Numbered from the stretch's first letter, positions 26,594 through 36,964 are shown. The stretch is 64,000 nucleotides of DNA from JAWPMT01 sp965229785 (GCA_965229785.1 CBDDJS010000001.1:806001-870000), one strand, 5' to 3'. Made by a program: numbers and translations. The notes: generated by a model from the sequence alone, not told the origin.

Positions 26594-28429
26594 TAGTCGA
26601 CCTTTGTGTAAGGTAATTGTAAAAGTAGTACCCTTATTTACTTCACTATCCACTCGAATGGAGCCACTCATCCTCTCGACAAAATCCTTGCACAACACCA
26701 ATCCTAATCCACTACCTACTTCTCCCTCTGTACCCAGTGTGTGCACCGTATCATGCGTAAAAAGCTTACTCAATTGCCGTTCATTCATTCCCACACCTTC
26801 ATCTTTGATGGCGATTTCAATGTTTTGCCCTTTTTCCCTGCTTGTGACGAATACGCGTGAATCCTGAGGGGAAAATTTGATGGCGTTGGTTAATAAATTT
26901 CTAATGATGATGGTTAACAGTCGGTCATCGGCACAAACCATGGTAGTAGGTATCACCTCATTGACCAACTTTATTTCTTTCTTATTGTAAAGCGTTTGTA
27001 TGCTATGAAAAACTTCCTCCAACAAAGGTAACAGTACAAAATGCTCCGATTTCACTGAATTATCCTCAAGGTCATCTTTGGCCCAATTGAACAAGTTATT
27101 CAGCAATTCTTTCAAAGTCTGAACCCGTTCCTTCGTGTTTTGTAACCCACGATAAAACGGATGTTTTGGGGTCAGTTCTTCCTCTATAAGAGTGATCAGT
27201 GTGTCCAGATTATAAACCGGTGCTCTCAGGTCATGGGCTACTACTGCGAATAATTTGGTTTTAAAATCATTCAACTCACTCAATTTTTCATTTTGCTGTT
27301 TGGCCTGCACTCGTCGCTGATAAAGCGAATAAGCGTACAATACGATCAGGACCATGAGAATGGTGAGGATGATATTGATCGTCCTTCTAAAGGTAGCACG
27401 GCTTTCCAATAAATTGTTTTTCTGTTCGAGACGTCCAATGGCTTGTTGTTCTTTCGCGTACTTCCCAACGATTAATTGATTTCTGATTCGGTTACTTTCA
27501 AGCGAATCCTTGATCATCAAATGTTGATTGAGGTAGTCATAAGCGAGTCGTTTGCTCCCTAGTTTTTCCTCTGCTCTGGACATGGTCAATGCACAGATGG
27601 CAATAAGATCTCTGATTTCCGTCTGCTTTGCAGCCTGATAGGCGCTTTGCGCAAAATTATAAGCACGATTGTAGACCCCTTTTCGTAACAAGATTTCCGC
27701 TCTCATTTGATCCACACGGATCAGCGCTCTGTTGGCTCCGTATTTTCTGGCCGAACGATGGCACGCATTAAGGATAGAATCAGCTTTATTTAATTCATTT
27801 TTCTCCAGGGTCAAATCTGCCAGATTAAACAGGAATATGGGCTCCATGAAGGCAAATTCAGGCTGTAGAGCGTTTTTGGCTTTTTCCAGATAGACGGTAG
27901 CAGAGTCCAGTTCGCCTCGATCCCGATATTCTTTTCCGATGTTATTGAGCATAGCAAATTGCCGGTCAGCGATACCCAGTTCGTTGAATTTCTTCAAGGC
28001 TGTTTTATAGTAGAATAATGCATCAAAAGACTGACTACCGGCTGCATAGATATTTCCTAGATTGCCAAGTACTCTGGCTTCTAGTTGAATATATTTTCCG
28101 CTCTGAGCTATCCTTAATGCTTTATCCTGAAAAATCAATGCACTGTCCAGTTTGCCTAGGGACCAATAGGCACTCCCCATCCTGTTGAGAGCAGTTGCAT
28201 AGGGTTCCTGATTGTCTTTTTGACGCACTAATTCACTGGCTTTTGTGGCATAATCCAGAGAAATGGTAGGGGTCTTGTAAATGTAATAATCAGCTAACTG
28301 GATGTATATGGAAGATTTTACCTGAGGGTCCCGGGATTCCTCCAGACTTTGATGCAGGCTATCAGGATCAAACTGAGCGTTTAGTATCAGCGGCAGCATC
28401 AACAGAAGTACACTAAGCTTCCAATTCAT
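26537..28429 (-). CDS. TPR-repeat sensor histidine kinase
   Basis: The mature layout is signal peptide (MNWKLSVLLLMLPLILNAQ), about six tetratricopeptide repeats in the periplasm, one transmembrane helix (INIILTILMVLIVLYAYSLY), a coiled coil and a cytoplasmic kinase. The phosphoacceptor histidine lies in AVVAHDLRAPVYN; ATP-site motifs are RNLLTNAIKFSP, DEGVGM and GSGLGLVLCKDF. I chose the internal ATG that begins the signal peptide; the longest frame starts at a TTG 46 codons earlier. TPR-sensor kinases of this kind are common in Bacteroidota, with ligands unknown. The start is about 140 bp from the divergent PadR gene. The last 19 codons overlap the convergent outer-membrane protein gene. 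Confidence 0.9.
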   Translation of the reverse strand: MNWKLSVLLLMLPLILNAQFDPDSLHQSLEESRDPQVKSSIYIQLADYYIYKTPTISLDYATKASELVRQKDNQEPYATALNRMGSAYWSLGKLDSALIFQDKALRIAQSGKYIQLEARVLGNLGNIYAAGSQSFDALFYYKTALKKFNELGIADRQFAMLNNIGKEYRDRGELDSATVYLEKAKNALQPEFAFMEPIFLFNLADLTLEKNELNKADSILNACHRSARKYGANRALIRVDQMRAEILLRKGVYNRAYNFAQSAYQAAKQTEIRDLIAICALTMSRAEEKLGSKRLAYDYLNQHLMIKDSLESNRIRNQLIVGKYAKEQQAIGRLEQKNNLLESRATFRRTINIILTILMVLIVLYAYSLYQRRVQAKQQNEKLSELNDFKTKLFAVVAHDLRAPVYNLDTLITLIEEELTPKHPFYRGLQNTKERVQTLKELLNNLFNWAKDDLEDNSVKSEHFVLLPLLEEVFHSIQTLYNKKEIKLVNEVIPTTMVCADDRLLTIIIRNLLTNAIKFSPQDSRVFVTSREKGQNIEIAIKDEGVGMNERQLSKLFTHDTVHTLGTEGEVGSGLGLVLCKDFVERMSGSIRVDSEVNKGTTFTITLHKGRLSEKSSQLESPGVYQPVTS

Positions 28430-28572
28430 ATGGGTAAGTAATTTAATGATCCGGTACAAAATAATAGCGGCACCTACCATGATCAGGGAAAATGTGGTAG
28501 CCAATTGGAATTTTATTTTATTGGCAAAAGTGAACTTTAATAAAAAGTACACGTATATTACAGGCAAAAGTG

Positions 28573-28914
28573 ATGAATATGGGTAGGTTGTACCTTGGAG
28601 AATTTGAAGAAATCGTCTTATTGATCGTTGCCATCCTTTACGAGGAGGCTTATGCGGTGGCCATCAAAGCTGAAATTGCCGATCAGTCCGGTCGAAAGGT
28701 CAACATTAGTGCGGTACATAAAGCACTATATCGATTGGAAGAAAAGGGCATGTTGAAATCTTTGATGAGTGACCCGGTTGCCAAAAGAGGAGGGAAGCGG
28801 CGGCGTTTATTTCAAATCACCCCACTTGGTAAAAAAGCACTGGATGAATCCATGGAACTAAGGACGCGCCTTCGCAACCAGGTTCCTGAAAAAGCTTTTC
28901 AATGGAATCAGTGA
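28573..28914 (+). CDS. PadR-family transcriptional regulator
   Basis: This short protein (about 113 residues) is a winged-helix regulator: LGEFEEIVLLIVAILYEEAY leads into the DNA-binding helices (INISAVHKALYRLEEKGML) and a wing with AKRGGKRRRLFQITPLGKKA. The C-terminal dimerisation helix is short. PadR proteins usually repress the neighbouring gene and release it on ligand binding. The next gene, a permease, starts 13 bp before this stop codon, so the regulator and transporter are made from one message, a very common pairing in Cytophagales. The ATG at 28573 or 28579 could be used; an upstream GTG adds one residue. Confidence 0.9.
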   Translation: MNMGRLYLGEFEEIVLLIVAILYEEAYAVAIKAEIADQSGRKVNISAVHKALYRLEEKGMLKSLMSDPVAKRGGKRRRLFQITPLGKKALDESMELRTRLRNQVPEKAFQWNQ

Positions 28915-31526
28915 ATAATTCTCCGAAGCTGCCCCGATTCCTATTTAGATTCTTTCAATGGTACTGTAGAAGCGAGCTTTTTGAGGAACTCCACGGAGAC
29001 CTGGAGGAACTCTACATTGATCGTTTAGAGGAAATTGGGAAAAGAAGGGCCATACTTTATTATGCCTGGGATGTGGTGCGCTGTTGTCAGCCCTACGCCT
29101 GGAAAAAGTTAGAAAGTCAAATAAACTCAAATACAGGTTACATGTTAAAAAACTATTTACGAATTGCTGTCAGACATCTGCTAAGGCAGCCAGGATATGC
29201 AGGACTCAACATTTTCGGACTGACTTTGGGAATGGTGGCCAGTCTGGTTATTCTGCTTTACCTGAATCAGGAACTTAGCTTCGATAACTATCACAAAGAT
29301 GCGGATCGGATTTATCGCATCTCTTCTCGATTCACAGAATCGGATGGTACCCGTGATAACTGGGTCTCTACGCAAGTTCCCCTGGGCCGAACGGTCAAAG
29401 AAACTTTTGCAGAAGTAGAGCAATATGTTCGATTCTTTCCCCAGGGAAGGACCAGGTTGACCAGGAACGACATTAGCTATTTCCTGGAAGATATGTATCT
29501 GGTAGATTCTACGGTTTTTGACGTGTTCACTTTCGAATTGCTGAGAGGCGATCCGGCAACTGCTTTGAATAAACCCAATTCGATATGCTTAAGTGAATCC
29601 GAAGCACTTCGTATATTCAACGGAGACAATCCTATCGGACAAAGGCTGGAAACCGATAACTATTCCTTTGAGGTGACCGGGGTTTACAAAGATCAGCCCA
29701 AACATTCTCACATCATTGCCAGTGCCATGGCTTCGGCCAATACTAATCGAGAGCGATACAATTCTCAGCGATGGGGTGGATTCGGTATTTATACTTACCT
29801 AAAACTGAATACAAAGGGAGATGCACAGATCGTAGAGGGTAAATTGAATAAGGAAATCATGGATCAGTATGTTCGTGTGATTTTCGATCAATTTGATCTG
29901 AAAGTAGTTTATGAACTCCTGCCGATTCGTGATATCCACCTGTACTCCGATTATGAAGGTGAACCCGTCCCATTAGGAAGCATTGAATACATCTACATTT
30001 TTGCTGTGGTAGGGCTGTTCCTCATCGTCATTGCATGTATCAATTACATGAATTTGGCCACAGCCAGGTCGATGAGTCGAGCGCTCGAAGTTGGTGTTCG
30101 AAAGACCATGGGAGCTCAACGAAGTACTTTGGTCGCACAGTTCATCGCTGAAAGTGTGGTGATCACTTTCGTTAGTTTGGTTTTGAGTCTGCTCATATTG
30201 AGTATTTCGGTACCTGTCATCAATAACCAATTGGGGACTGCACTTGACCTCAGCCAGTTAATGAATGTGGAAGTTCTGCTGGTTTTGGCTTTGATTCTTC
30301 TGGTAACAGGAGTTTTGAGCGGATCATACCCTGCCTTCTATTTGTCAGCATTTACGCCATCGAAAGCCCTTCGTGGTGGCCGGTCCTCTAAGCGTTCCGG
30401 AAACCCGTGGCTCAGAAGGTCTTTAGTAGGTCTGCAGTTCGCCATATCTATTTTCATGCTGATCAGTACTTTCATTATCTACGATCAGATGCAGTATTTG
30501 CGTAGCAAAGACCTTGGATTTGACCAGGAGCAAGTGGCGACATTTGACCTTAGGAGTGAGGCTTTTCAGCAATGGGAAGTGTTGAAGCATCGGTTGTTGC
30601 AAAATCCGAATATTTCAACAGTGAGTAGTGCAAGTTCCATTCCTGGTGGCGGCTATCCAAATTATATGCGCCCTGTCGAAAACAAAGAAGGAGTGATGGA
30701 AGATCTGGGTCTCAACGTATTGCAGGTTGATTTTGAATACTTCCCGGTACTTGGTGTAGAAATGGCGGCGGGAAGAAACTTTTCACGCGAGTTTAGTACG
30801 GATACTTCACATGCGGTGATAGTCAATGAAGCTATGGTCCGGAGATTGGGCTGGGACGAACCATTGGGTAAGCGTTTTCAGTATTCAAGGGATTCTACCG
30901 TTTTTCATCGGGTGGTGGGAGTAGCCAGAGACTTTCACCAGTCGTCGCTCCACGATCCTATTGAGCCCTTGTTGTTTGTTCCCAATTTATCTAATCGACG
31001 TGCCATGTTAAGGGTAAATGGCAATTACCTGGAAACCATGACTTTTGTTGAAAATACCTGGGAAGAATTGTTTCCCAATCTGCCCTTTGAGTCACAATTT
31101 CTGGATCAGAATTTTGTGGGATTTTATGAGAATGATGAGATCAGGGGGAATCTCTTTCTGGGCTTTTCGATCATTATGATTGTCATTGCAGCGCTTGGCC
31201 TGCTAGGATTAGCATCCTTTTCAGCGGAGCAGCGAAGCAAGGAGATTAGCATCAGAAAGGTGCTGGGAGCCAGCGTTCAGGAACTGATAACACTATTGGT
31301 CAGAGAGTTTGTATACCTGGTATTGATCGGTGCCGTACCCGCATTTGTAACTGCTTATCTTTTTGCCGGAAATTGGCTAAATGAATTCGAATACCATGTG
31401 AGTATCAATTTGATGCTATTTGTATTGGTCACAGTGATCATCTTGATGGTGGTGGTCTCTACAACGGGGATACATGCGCTACGTGCGGCACAAGCTAATC
31501 CCTCAGAGAACTTAAAAAATGAGTAG
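28902..31526 (+). CDS. ABC transporter permease with N-terminal prefix domain (FtsX type)
   Basis: The 874-residue protein starts with an 80-residue cytoplasmic prefix domain (LPRFLFRFFQWYCRSELFEE, then LHGDLEELYIDRLEEIGKRRA) typical of PadR-linked permeases. An FtsX/MacB permease follows: helix at about 98-118, a periplasmic domain, three helices to about 480, another helix, the second periplasmic domain and three C-terminal helices. FtsX signatures are ALEVGVRKTMGAQRSTL and SKEISIRKVLGASVQELI. No ATPase gene is nearby. The body is a close paralogue of the gene at 34403, and the prefix is a close paralogue of that at 31542. It overlaps padR by 13 bp and is followed by the next permease after 15 bp. 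Confidence 0.9.
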   Translation: MESVNNSPKLPRFLFRFFQWYCRSELFEELHGDLEELYIDRLEEIGKRRAILYYAWDVVRCCQPYAWKKLESQINSNTGYMLKNYLRIAVRHLLRQPGYAGLNIFGLTLGMVASLVILLYLNQELSFDNYHKDADRIYRISSRFTESDGTRDNWVSTQVPLGRTVKETFAEVEQYVRFFPQGRTRLTRNDISYFLEDMYLVDSTVFDVFTFELLRGDPATALNKPNSICLSESEALRIFNGDNPIGQRLETDNYSFEVTGVYKDQPKHSHIIASAMASANTNRERYNSQRWGGFGIYTYLKLNTKGDAQIVEGKLNKEIMDQYVRVIFDQFDLKVVYELLPIRDIHLYSDYEGEPVPLGSIEYIYIFAVVGLFLIVIACINYMNLATARSMSRALEVGVRKTMGAQRSTLVAQFIAESVVITFVSLVLSLLILSISVPVINNQLGTALDLSQLMNVEVLLVLALILLVTGVLSGSYPAFYLSAFTPSKALRGGRSSKRSGNPWLRRSLVGLQFAISIFMLISTFIIYDQMQYLRSKDLGFDQEQVATFDLRSEAFQQWEVLKHRLLQNPNISTVSSASSIPGGGYPNYMRPVENKEGVMEDLGLNVLQVDFEYFPVLGVEMAAGRNFSREFSTDTSHAVIVNEAMVRRLGWDEPLGKRFQYSRDSTVFHRVVGVARDFHQSSLHDPIEPLLFVPNLSNRRAMLRVNGNYLETMTFVENTWEELFPNLPFESQFLDQNFVGFYENDEIRGNLFLGFSIIMIVIAALGLLGLASFSAEQRSKEISIRKVLGASVQELITLLVREFVYLVLIGAVPAFVTAYLFAGNWLNEFEYHVSINLMLFVLVTVIILMVVVSTTGIHALRAAQANPSENLKNE

Positions 31527-31541
31527 TGTTTGCTTAAGAAG

Positions 31542-34187
31542 ATGAATAATTCGCCCAGGCTTCCCCGGTTTTTATACTTGTTCTTTCAGTGGTATTGTAA
31601 AAGAGAGCTTTTCGAAGAACTCCATGGAGATCTGGAAGAATTGTACATCGATCGACTGGAAGAAGTAGGGAAGACGAGGGCACTACTTTATTACGCCTGG
31701 GATGTTTTGCGCTGTTGTCAGCCTTACGCCTGGAAAAAACTAGAAGGTCAATTAAACTCAAATACAGGTATGCTAATTAATTTTTATTTCACGGCTTTGC
31801 GCAGTTTGCGAAAGCACAAATCTTATTTCCTGATCAATTTATCAGGACTATCGATTGGGATCGCGAGTTTCATATTCATTGCATTGTATGTTGTCAATGA
31901 ATTGAGTTACGATCGTTTTCACGAAAGTTATGATAGAATTTATCGTGTGGAGAATCATGCGGTGATCCGGGGAGAAGCCAATCTCAGTGCTACTACTTCC
32001 TCACCAATGGCAGACATGCTTCGCAATGACTATTCAGAAGTAGAAGCGGCAACACGCTTTGTTAAGATCAATTCACTGCTGGTCGGTGAGGGAGATCGGA
32101 TCATCGTTGAAGAAGATGTGCTTTTCGCGGATTCTTCTTTTTTCACACTTTTCAATTTTGAATTTTTACAAGGGAGTCCCATTCAGGCTTTGCGTGATAC
32201 CAGGTCGCTGGTGCTTACTCAATCTTACGCCCGTAAGTATTTCAATAATCAAAACCCTATTGGTAAAACACTCACTATCGATGGGGGTAGAGAGTTTTAC
32301 ACGGTGCGTGGAATTGTAGCCGATCCTCCTCCTAACAGTCACATACAGTTTAATATGGTAGGCTCCATTCTATCGAACGAGGCATGGAACAACAACCGAT
32401 GGATCAGTGGTAATGGAAGCGGGCAGTATTGTTATGTTCGGTTGAGACAAGGTACTGGCGTTAGCGATTTCGAGGAACGAATCCGGACGATTTTTTACGA
32501 TCACATGGCCAAGGAAATTGAGTATTTCACCGGATTGGATATTGCGGATTGGGAGGAAGCCGGAAATCGGGTCAGCTTCATACTTAATCCTCTGGTTGAT
32601 ATTCATCTGAAATCGCATGCTGATCATGAGCTACAGGCAGGAGGAAACATCACCTACATCTATATCTATGGCCTTATTGCATTGATGAGCCTTGCTATCG
32701 CTATTTTCAACTTCATCAATCTGGCTACTGCGCACGCAGCGAATCGGGGAAAGGAGGTAGGAGTTCGAAAGGTCATGGGTTCTACACGAGCTTTGATTGT
32801 TTATCAATTCATTTTTGAAGCCGTTTTACTGTCTTTGTTTGCTACACTCATTGCATTTGTCATAGTTCAATCCTTCAAAGGGTCGTTCTTTGGTCTTATT
32901 GGCAAACCACTGGCTTATGATCTGATCAGTCATTATGGTGTTACCTTCCTGTTGTTTGGAATGGCCCTGCTCATTGGCCTGTTTTCAGGGATCTATCCGG
33001 CATTCGTGCTGTCCAGATTTTTGCCTATGACAGCCATCAAAGGTCATGAAAAGGGAAGTAAGAAACACGGGATCAGAAGCTTACTGGTTGTTTTTCAGTT
33101 TGTTTGTTCCATAGTGATCATCATTGGAGCGAGCGTGGTTTACGGTCAACTCAATCACATGCTATCCAAAGACCTGGGATTTGATCAGGAGCAGGTACTG
33201 GTGATCAAACAACCTTCCTGGCTGGGTGATGACTATCAGAATTTTAAACAAACGTTGTTGAACCATCCCAATGTACAGCAGGTAAGCAAATCGGAGACGG
33301 TACCTGGGAAACCTTACGCTATTCGATCTTACCGGAAGAAAGGTGACAATGAAACCTTCTTATTCCTTAGCAACCAAATTCAGCATGATCATCAGGAAGT
33401 ATTCGGATTTGAACTGTTACAAGGGCGATTCTTTTCGAAAGAATTTCCGTCTGATTCCAATGCGGTAGTAATCAATGAAACGGCGGCCAGCAAATTCGGC
33501 TTCCAGAATCCAATCGGCCAACAACTCACATCCGCATTTAAGAAGGACCGGCCTTTGACTATTATTGGTGTGATCAAGAACTACCATGTTCAGTCTTTGC
33601 ATCAACAAATGGCCCCCATGTCGCTTGAGTTATCGGAGTTTGACGATAGCCAATACGTTAATGTAAAACTGTCTAACGTGACAGATCTCGAGGGAACACT
33701 GGCCTATGTCGATCAGTCATGGAGCCAGTTTGCCAAACAGAAACCGCTTCAATATTTCTTCATGAATGAGGACTTCCGGAATTTGTATCAGGCGGAAGTT
33801 TCCACGGGGCGCATATTACTCGTGTTCGCCGGGTTAACCGTATTCATTGCCTGCATGGGTTTGATCGGCTTGATGACTTACATTACTTCAGCGCGACAAA
33901 AGGAAATTGGTATCCGCAAAGTATTGGGGGCAGGGCTTGCCAGATTATTGAGTTTGCTATCAATAGGCGTACTGAGATTGGTTGCCATAGCAACCTTCAT
34001 TGCCTGGCCGTTGGCCTGGTGGGCTTCAAATTCATGGCTGGAAGCATTTGCCGATCGCATTCATCCGAACGTTCTCAATTACCTGGGTGCAACGGGTGCG
34101 GTATTGGTTTTTGTGGGCGGAGCGATCATATGGCAGCTATTGAAAGCGGCCCGAAGTAATCCCGTCGATTCATTGAGGGATGAATGA
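31542..34187 (+). CDS. ABC transporter permease with N-terminal prefix domain (FtsX type), second copy
   Basis: This protein of about 881 residues begins with a prefix domain nearly the same as the previous gene's (LPRFLYLFFQWYCKRELFEE and LHGDLEELYIDRLEEVGKTR), ending at LNSNTG. The permease body that follows (MLINFYFTALRSLRKHKSYF onward) belongs to a clearly different FtsX subgroup. Signatures are GKEVGVRKVMGSTRALI and QKEIGIRKVLGAGLARLL. The start ATG lies 15 bp after the previous stop; a TTG 12 bp upstream is less likely. The internal ATG at residue 77 is where prefix-less relatives would begin. A terminator hairpin follows its stop, so the first operon probably ends here. Confidence 0.9.
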   Translation: MNNSPRLPRFLYLFFQWYCKRELFEELHGDLEELYIDRLEEVGKTRALLYYAWDVLRCCQPYAWKKLEGQLNSNTGMLINFYFTALRSLRKHKSYFLINLSGLSIGIASFIFIALYVVNELSYDRFHESYDRIYRVENHAVIRGEANLSATTSSPMADMLRNDYSEVEAATRFVKINSLLVGEGDRIIVEEDVLFADSSFFTLFNFEFLQGSPIQALRDTRSLVLTQSYARKYFNNQNPIGKTLTIDGGREFYTVRGIVADPPPNSHIQFNMVGSILSNEAWNNNRWISGNGSGQYCYVRLRQGTGVSDFEERIRTIFYDHMAKEIEYFTGLDIADWEEAGNRVSFILNPLVDIHLKSHADHELQAGGNITYIYIYGLIALMSLAIAIFNFINLATAHAANRGKEVGVRKVMGSTRALIVYQFIFEAVLLSLFATLIAFVIVQSFKGSFFGLIGKPLAYDLISHYGVTFLLFGMALLIGLFSGIYPAFVLSRFLPMTAIKGHEKGSKKHGIRSLLVVFQFVCSIVIIIGASVVYGQLNHMLSKDLGFDQEQVLVIKQPSWLGDDYQNFKQTLLNHPNVQQVSKSETVPGKPYAIRSYRKKGDNETFLFLSNQIQHDHQEVFGFELLQGRFFSKEFPSDSNAVVINETAASKFGFQNPIGQQLTSAFKKDRPLTIIGVIKNYHVQSLHQQMAPMSLELSEFDDSQYVNVKLSNVTDLEGTLAYVDQSWSQFAKQKPLQYFFMNEDFRNLYQAEVSTGRILLVFAGLTVFIACMGLIGLMTYITSARQKEIGIRKVLGAGLARLLSLLSIGVLRLVAIATFIAWPLAWWASNSWLEAFADRIHPNVLNYLGATGAVLVFVGGAIIWQLLKAARSNPVDSLRDE

Positions 34188-34236
34188 TGCATCATATATC
34201 ATGAAACGCTCATTATTAGCGATGGTAAAACGTTTG

Positions 34237-34268
34237 AATCCCGGCCTTCAGTCGGGATTTGCTTTTTT
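34237..34268 (+). terminator. Rho-independent terminator between second and third permease
   Basis: AATCCCG (34237-34243) pairs with CGGGATT (34253-34259) around a nine-base loop, followed by TGCTTTTTT. It lies 50 bp after the stop of the second permease and would separate it from the third. Confidence 0.75.
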
Positions 34269-34402
34269 CAAATACTTCCCGATCTGTCGTAACTTTTCTT
34301 TCTTTCTTAAGTCTCCCATTTATACCCGCCTTTTATCGCTGGTCACTTCCCGTTTGCGGGAAAGCAATAATTGGCTGATATTACATTCAAAGGTCAACAA
34401 AC

Positions 34403-36784
34403 ATGTATAAAAACTATCTACGCATCGCAGTAAGGCACTTGCTTCGTCAGCCGGGATATGCTGCGCTCAACATCTTTGGGCTTACACTGGGTATTGTTTC
34501 CAGTTTACTCATACTGCTATATCTCTTTCAGGAGTTAAGTTTCGACAATTACCACAAAGATGCTGATCTGATCTATCGGATCTCTTCACGGATATCCGAA
34601 CCAGATGATTCTTTCAATTGGGCAGTGACGCAATTACCAGTCGGAAGGACTGTCAAGGAAACCTTTGGAGAAGTCGATCAGTATGTGCGTTTTATGCCGC
34701 AGGGGAGGACCCGGCTTGAGCGTGAAAACATAAGTTACAACGTCGAAGACTTTTACCTGGTTGATTCGACGGTATTTGAGGTTTTTACTTTTGAGTTTTT
34801 GCAAGGGGACCCGGCAACAGCATTGAACGAACCCAATACGATCTGTCTCAGTGAATCGGAAGCCCAACGCATTTTCAAAGGAGCAAATCCGATGGGAGAG
34901 TTGCTGGCTACAGATAATAATTCCTATAAGGTCACGGGTATTTATAAGGATCAGCCACAGAACTCTCATATCGTGGCGAATGCCATGGCTTCGGCGAGTA
35001 CGATTCAGGGAATGTATAATTCACAGAATTGGGGTGGGTTCAACATTTTTACCTACGTAAAGCTCAACGAAGGAGCGGATCCGAAGATTGTAAGAGACAA
35101 ACTGAATAAGGAGATCATGGACCAGTATGTCCGGGTGATTTTCGATCAATTCAATATCAGTATAGTGTATGAACTGTTGCCCATTAGAGATATTCATCTC
35201 TACTCTGATTTTGAAGGAGAGCCCGTTCCGCTGGGAAGCATTGATTACATCTACATTTTCGCCGTAGTGGCCCTGTTCCTGATCATTATTGCCTGTATCA
35301 ATTACATGAACCTGGCTACCGCTCGCTCGATGAAGCGCTCGCTGGAAGTTGGTATCAGAAAGACAATGGGGGCTCAGCGTGGTACGTTGATCAGTCAATT
35401 CATAGCCGAAAGCATCGTGATTGCTTTAACGAGCCTCATATTAAGTCTGCTCTTGCTGATCTTGGTTGTTCCCTTGATCAACTCGGAATTGGGAACTACA
35501 CTGGCGGTATCCAACTTGCTGACTCCTGAGATCATTATGGTGATTTTGGCCATTATGGTCGTTACAGGGATATTGAGTGGCTCGTATCCTGCGTTTTACT
35601 TATCCGCATTTACACCTACAAAAGCCTTACGTGGCGGGGGGTCTGCCAAAAGGTCCGGAAACCAATGGCTGCGAAGGGGTCTTGTAGGTTTACAATTTGC
35701 CATTTCCATTTTTATGCTCATCAGCACGTTCATCATTTATGATCAAATGCAATACGTGCGCAGTAAGGATCTTGGATTTGACAAAGAACAAGTAGCCACA
35801 TTCCGTTTGAGAGGAGAATCTTTCCAAAGATGGGAAGTCCTAAAAAATCGTTTATTACAAAATCCTAACATCTCATCTGTTGCCAGTGCCGGTACCATAC
35901 CTGGGAACGGCTATCCCAAGAACCTGATTCCTGTGGAAACGAAAGATGGGGTCATGGACGATTTTGGCGTCAACCTGTTTCAGGTCGATTTTGATTACTT
36001 TCCAACGTTAGGAGTAGAAATGGCGGAAGGAAGGAATTTCTCTACTGAATTCAGTACGGACACGGCATTGGCCGTGATTGTCAATGAAGCTATGGTACGT
36101 CGTTTGCAATGGGAAAACCCCATTGGTAAACGGTTCCAGATCTCCCAGGATTCTACGGTTTTTCATAAAGTGGTTGGTGTTTCGAAAGACTTTCATCACC
36201 GTTCGCTGTATGACCCCATAGAACCTCTTTTATTCATTCCAAATTTGACCAATAGACGAGTCCTGATCCGATTGAACGGCAACTATCAGGAGACCATGTC
36301 TTACGTTGAAAATACCTGGGGCGAATTGTTCCCTAACCTTCCTTTTGAGTCGCAATTCCTCGACCAGAACTTTGTGGAGTTCTACGAAGATGATCAGGTG
36401 CGAGGCAATCTGTTTTTAGGGTTCTCTGTCATGATGATCATCATTGCTTCACTAGGTTTGTTGGGACTGGCTTCCTTTACTGCTGAACAGCGAAGTAAAG
36501 AAATCAGTATTCGTAAAGTACTCGGCGCCAGTGTGCAGGGACTTATTTCTCTATTGGTTAAAGAGTTTGTCTGGCTGGTCCTTATCGGTGCTATCCCAGC
36601 TTTTATTTGTGCTTATTTGTTCGCACAAAACTGGCTGAATGGCTTTGAATATCATGTGGATGTCAACTTCGTACTGTTTGCATTGGTTACTTTCATCATT
36701 TTGATCGTGACGGTTTCCACTACAGGATTTCATGCATTGAGAGCAGCTCAGGCCAATCCTTCTCAAAACCTGAAAAACGAGTGA
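34403..36784 (+). CDS. ABC transporter permease (FtsX type), lacking the prefix domain
   Basis: The 793-residue protein starts MYKNYLRIAVRHLLRQPGYA, the point where the body of the 28902 gene begins after its prefix (MLKNYLRIAVRHLLRQPGYA). The two bodies are strikingly similar through to the shared C-terminal end, with mostly conservative differences, so one arose by duplication of the other. FtsX signatures are SLEVGIRKTMGAQRGTL and SKEISIRKVLGASVQGLI. The prefix domain is absent here: 215 bp of noncoding DNA with a terminator separate it from the second permease. It may have its own promoter and so escape co-expression with padR. It has no adjacent ATPase and ends before a terminator hairpin. 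Confidence 0.9.
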   Translation: MYKNYLRIAVRHLLRQPGYAALNIFGLTLGIVSSLLILLYLFQELSFDNYHKDADLIYRISSRISEPDDSFNWAVTQLPVGRTVKETFGEVDQYVRFMPQGRTRLERENISYNVEDFYLVDSTVFEVFTFEFLQGDPATALNEPNTICLSESEAQRIFKGANPMGELLATDNNSYKVTGIYKDQPQNSHIVANAMASASTIQGMYNSQNWGGFNIFTYVKLNEGADPKIVRDKLNKEIMDQYVRVIFDQFNISIVYELLPIRDIHLYSDFEGEPVPLGSIDYIYIFAVVALFLIIIACINYMNLATARSMKRSLEVGIRKTMGAQRGTLISQFIAESIVIALTSLILSLLLLILVVPLINSELGTTLAVSNLLTPEIIMVILAIMVVTGILSGSYPAFYLSAFTPTKALRGGGSAKRSGNQWLRRGLVGLQFAISIFMLISTFIIYDQMQYVRSKDLGFDKEQVATFRLRGESFQRWEVLKNRLLQNPNISSVASAGTIPGNGYPKNLIPVETKDGVMDDFGVNLFQVDFDYFPTLGVEMAEGRNFSTEFSTDTALAVIVNEAMVRRLQWENPIGKRFQISQDSTVFHKVVGVSKDFHHRSLYDPIEPLLFIPNLTNRRVLIRLNGNYQETMSYVENTWGELFPNLPFESQFLDQNFVEFYEDDQVRGNLFLGFSVMMIIIASLGLLGLASFTAEQRSKEISIRKVLGASVQGLISLLVKEFVWLVLIGAIPAFICAYLFAQNWLNGFEYHVDVNFVLFALVTFIILIVTVSTTGFHALRAAQANPSQNLKNE

Positions 36785-36866
36785 GGAATTTTCATACAAC
36801 ATCGCTTAGTGTTCAATAGATTCGGCAACCTTGTTCTATTGACATTGAAGAAAATATGCCTGTAAA

Positions 36867-36897
36867 GCAGCGGTGTAACAGCCGCTGTTTTGGTTTT
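36867..36897 (+). terminator. Rho-independent terminator after third permease
   Basis: AGCAGCGG (36867-36874) pairs with CCGCTGTT (36881-36888, one G-T pair) around a short loop, followed by TTGGTTTTT. It lies about 80 bp after the permease stop. Confidence 0.7.
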
Positions 36898-36964
36898 TGA
36901 GGCCGAGACTTAGGGACTTTTGGCCTGAAGTTGTCTTCCAATAAATCTGCATCAACCTAACCTC

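Noticed and set aside
34180..34410. 76-codon plus-strand frame between the second and third permeases
   Set aside because: It overlaps the end of one permease and the start of the next, spans a clear terminator hairpin and has no domain-like character.
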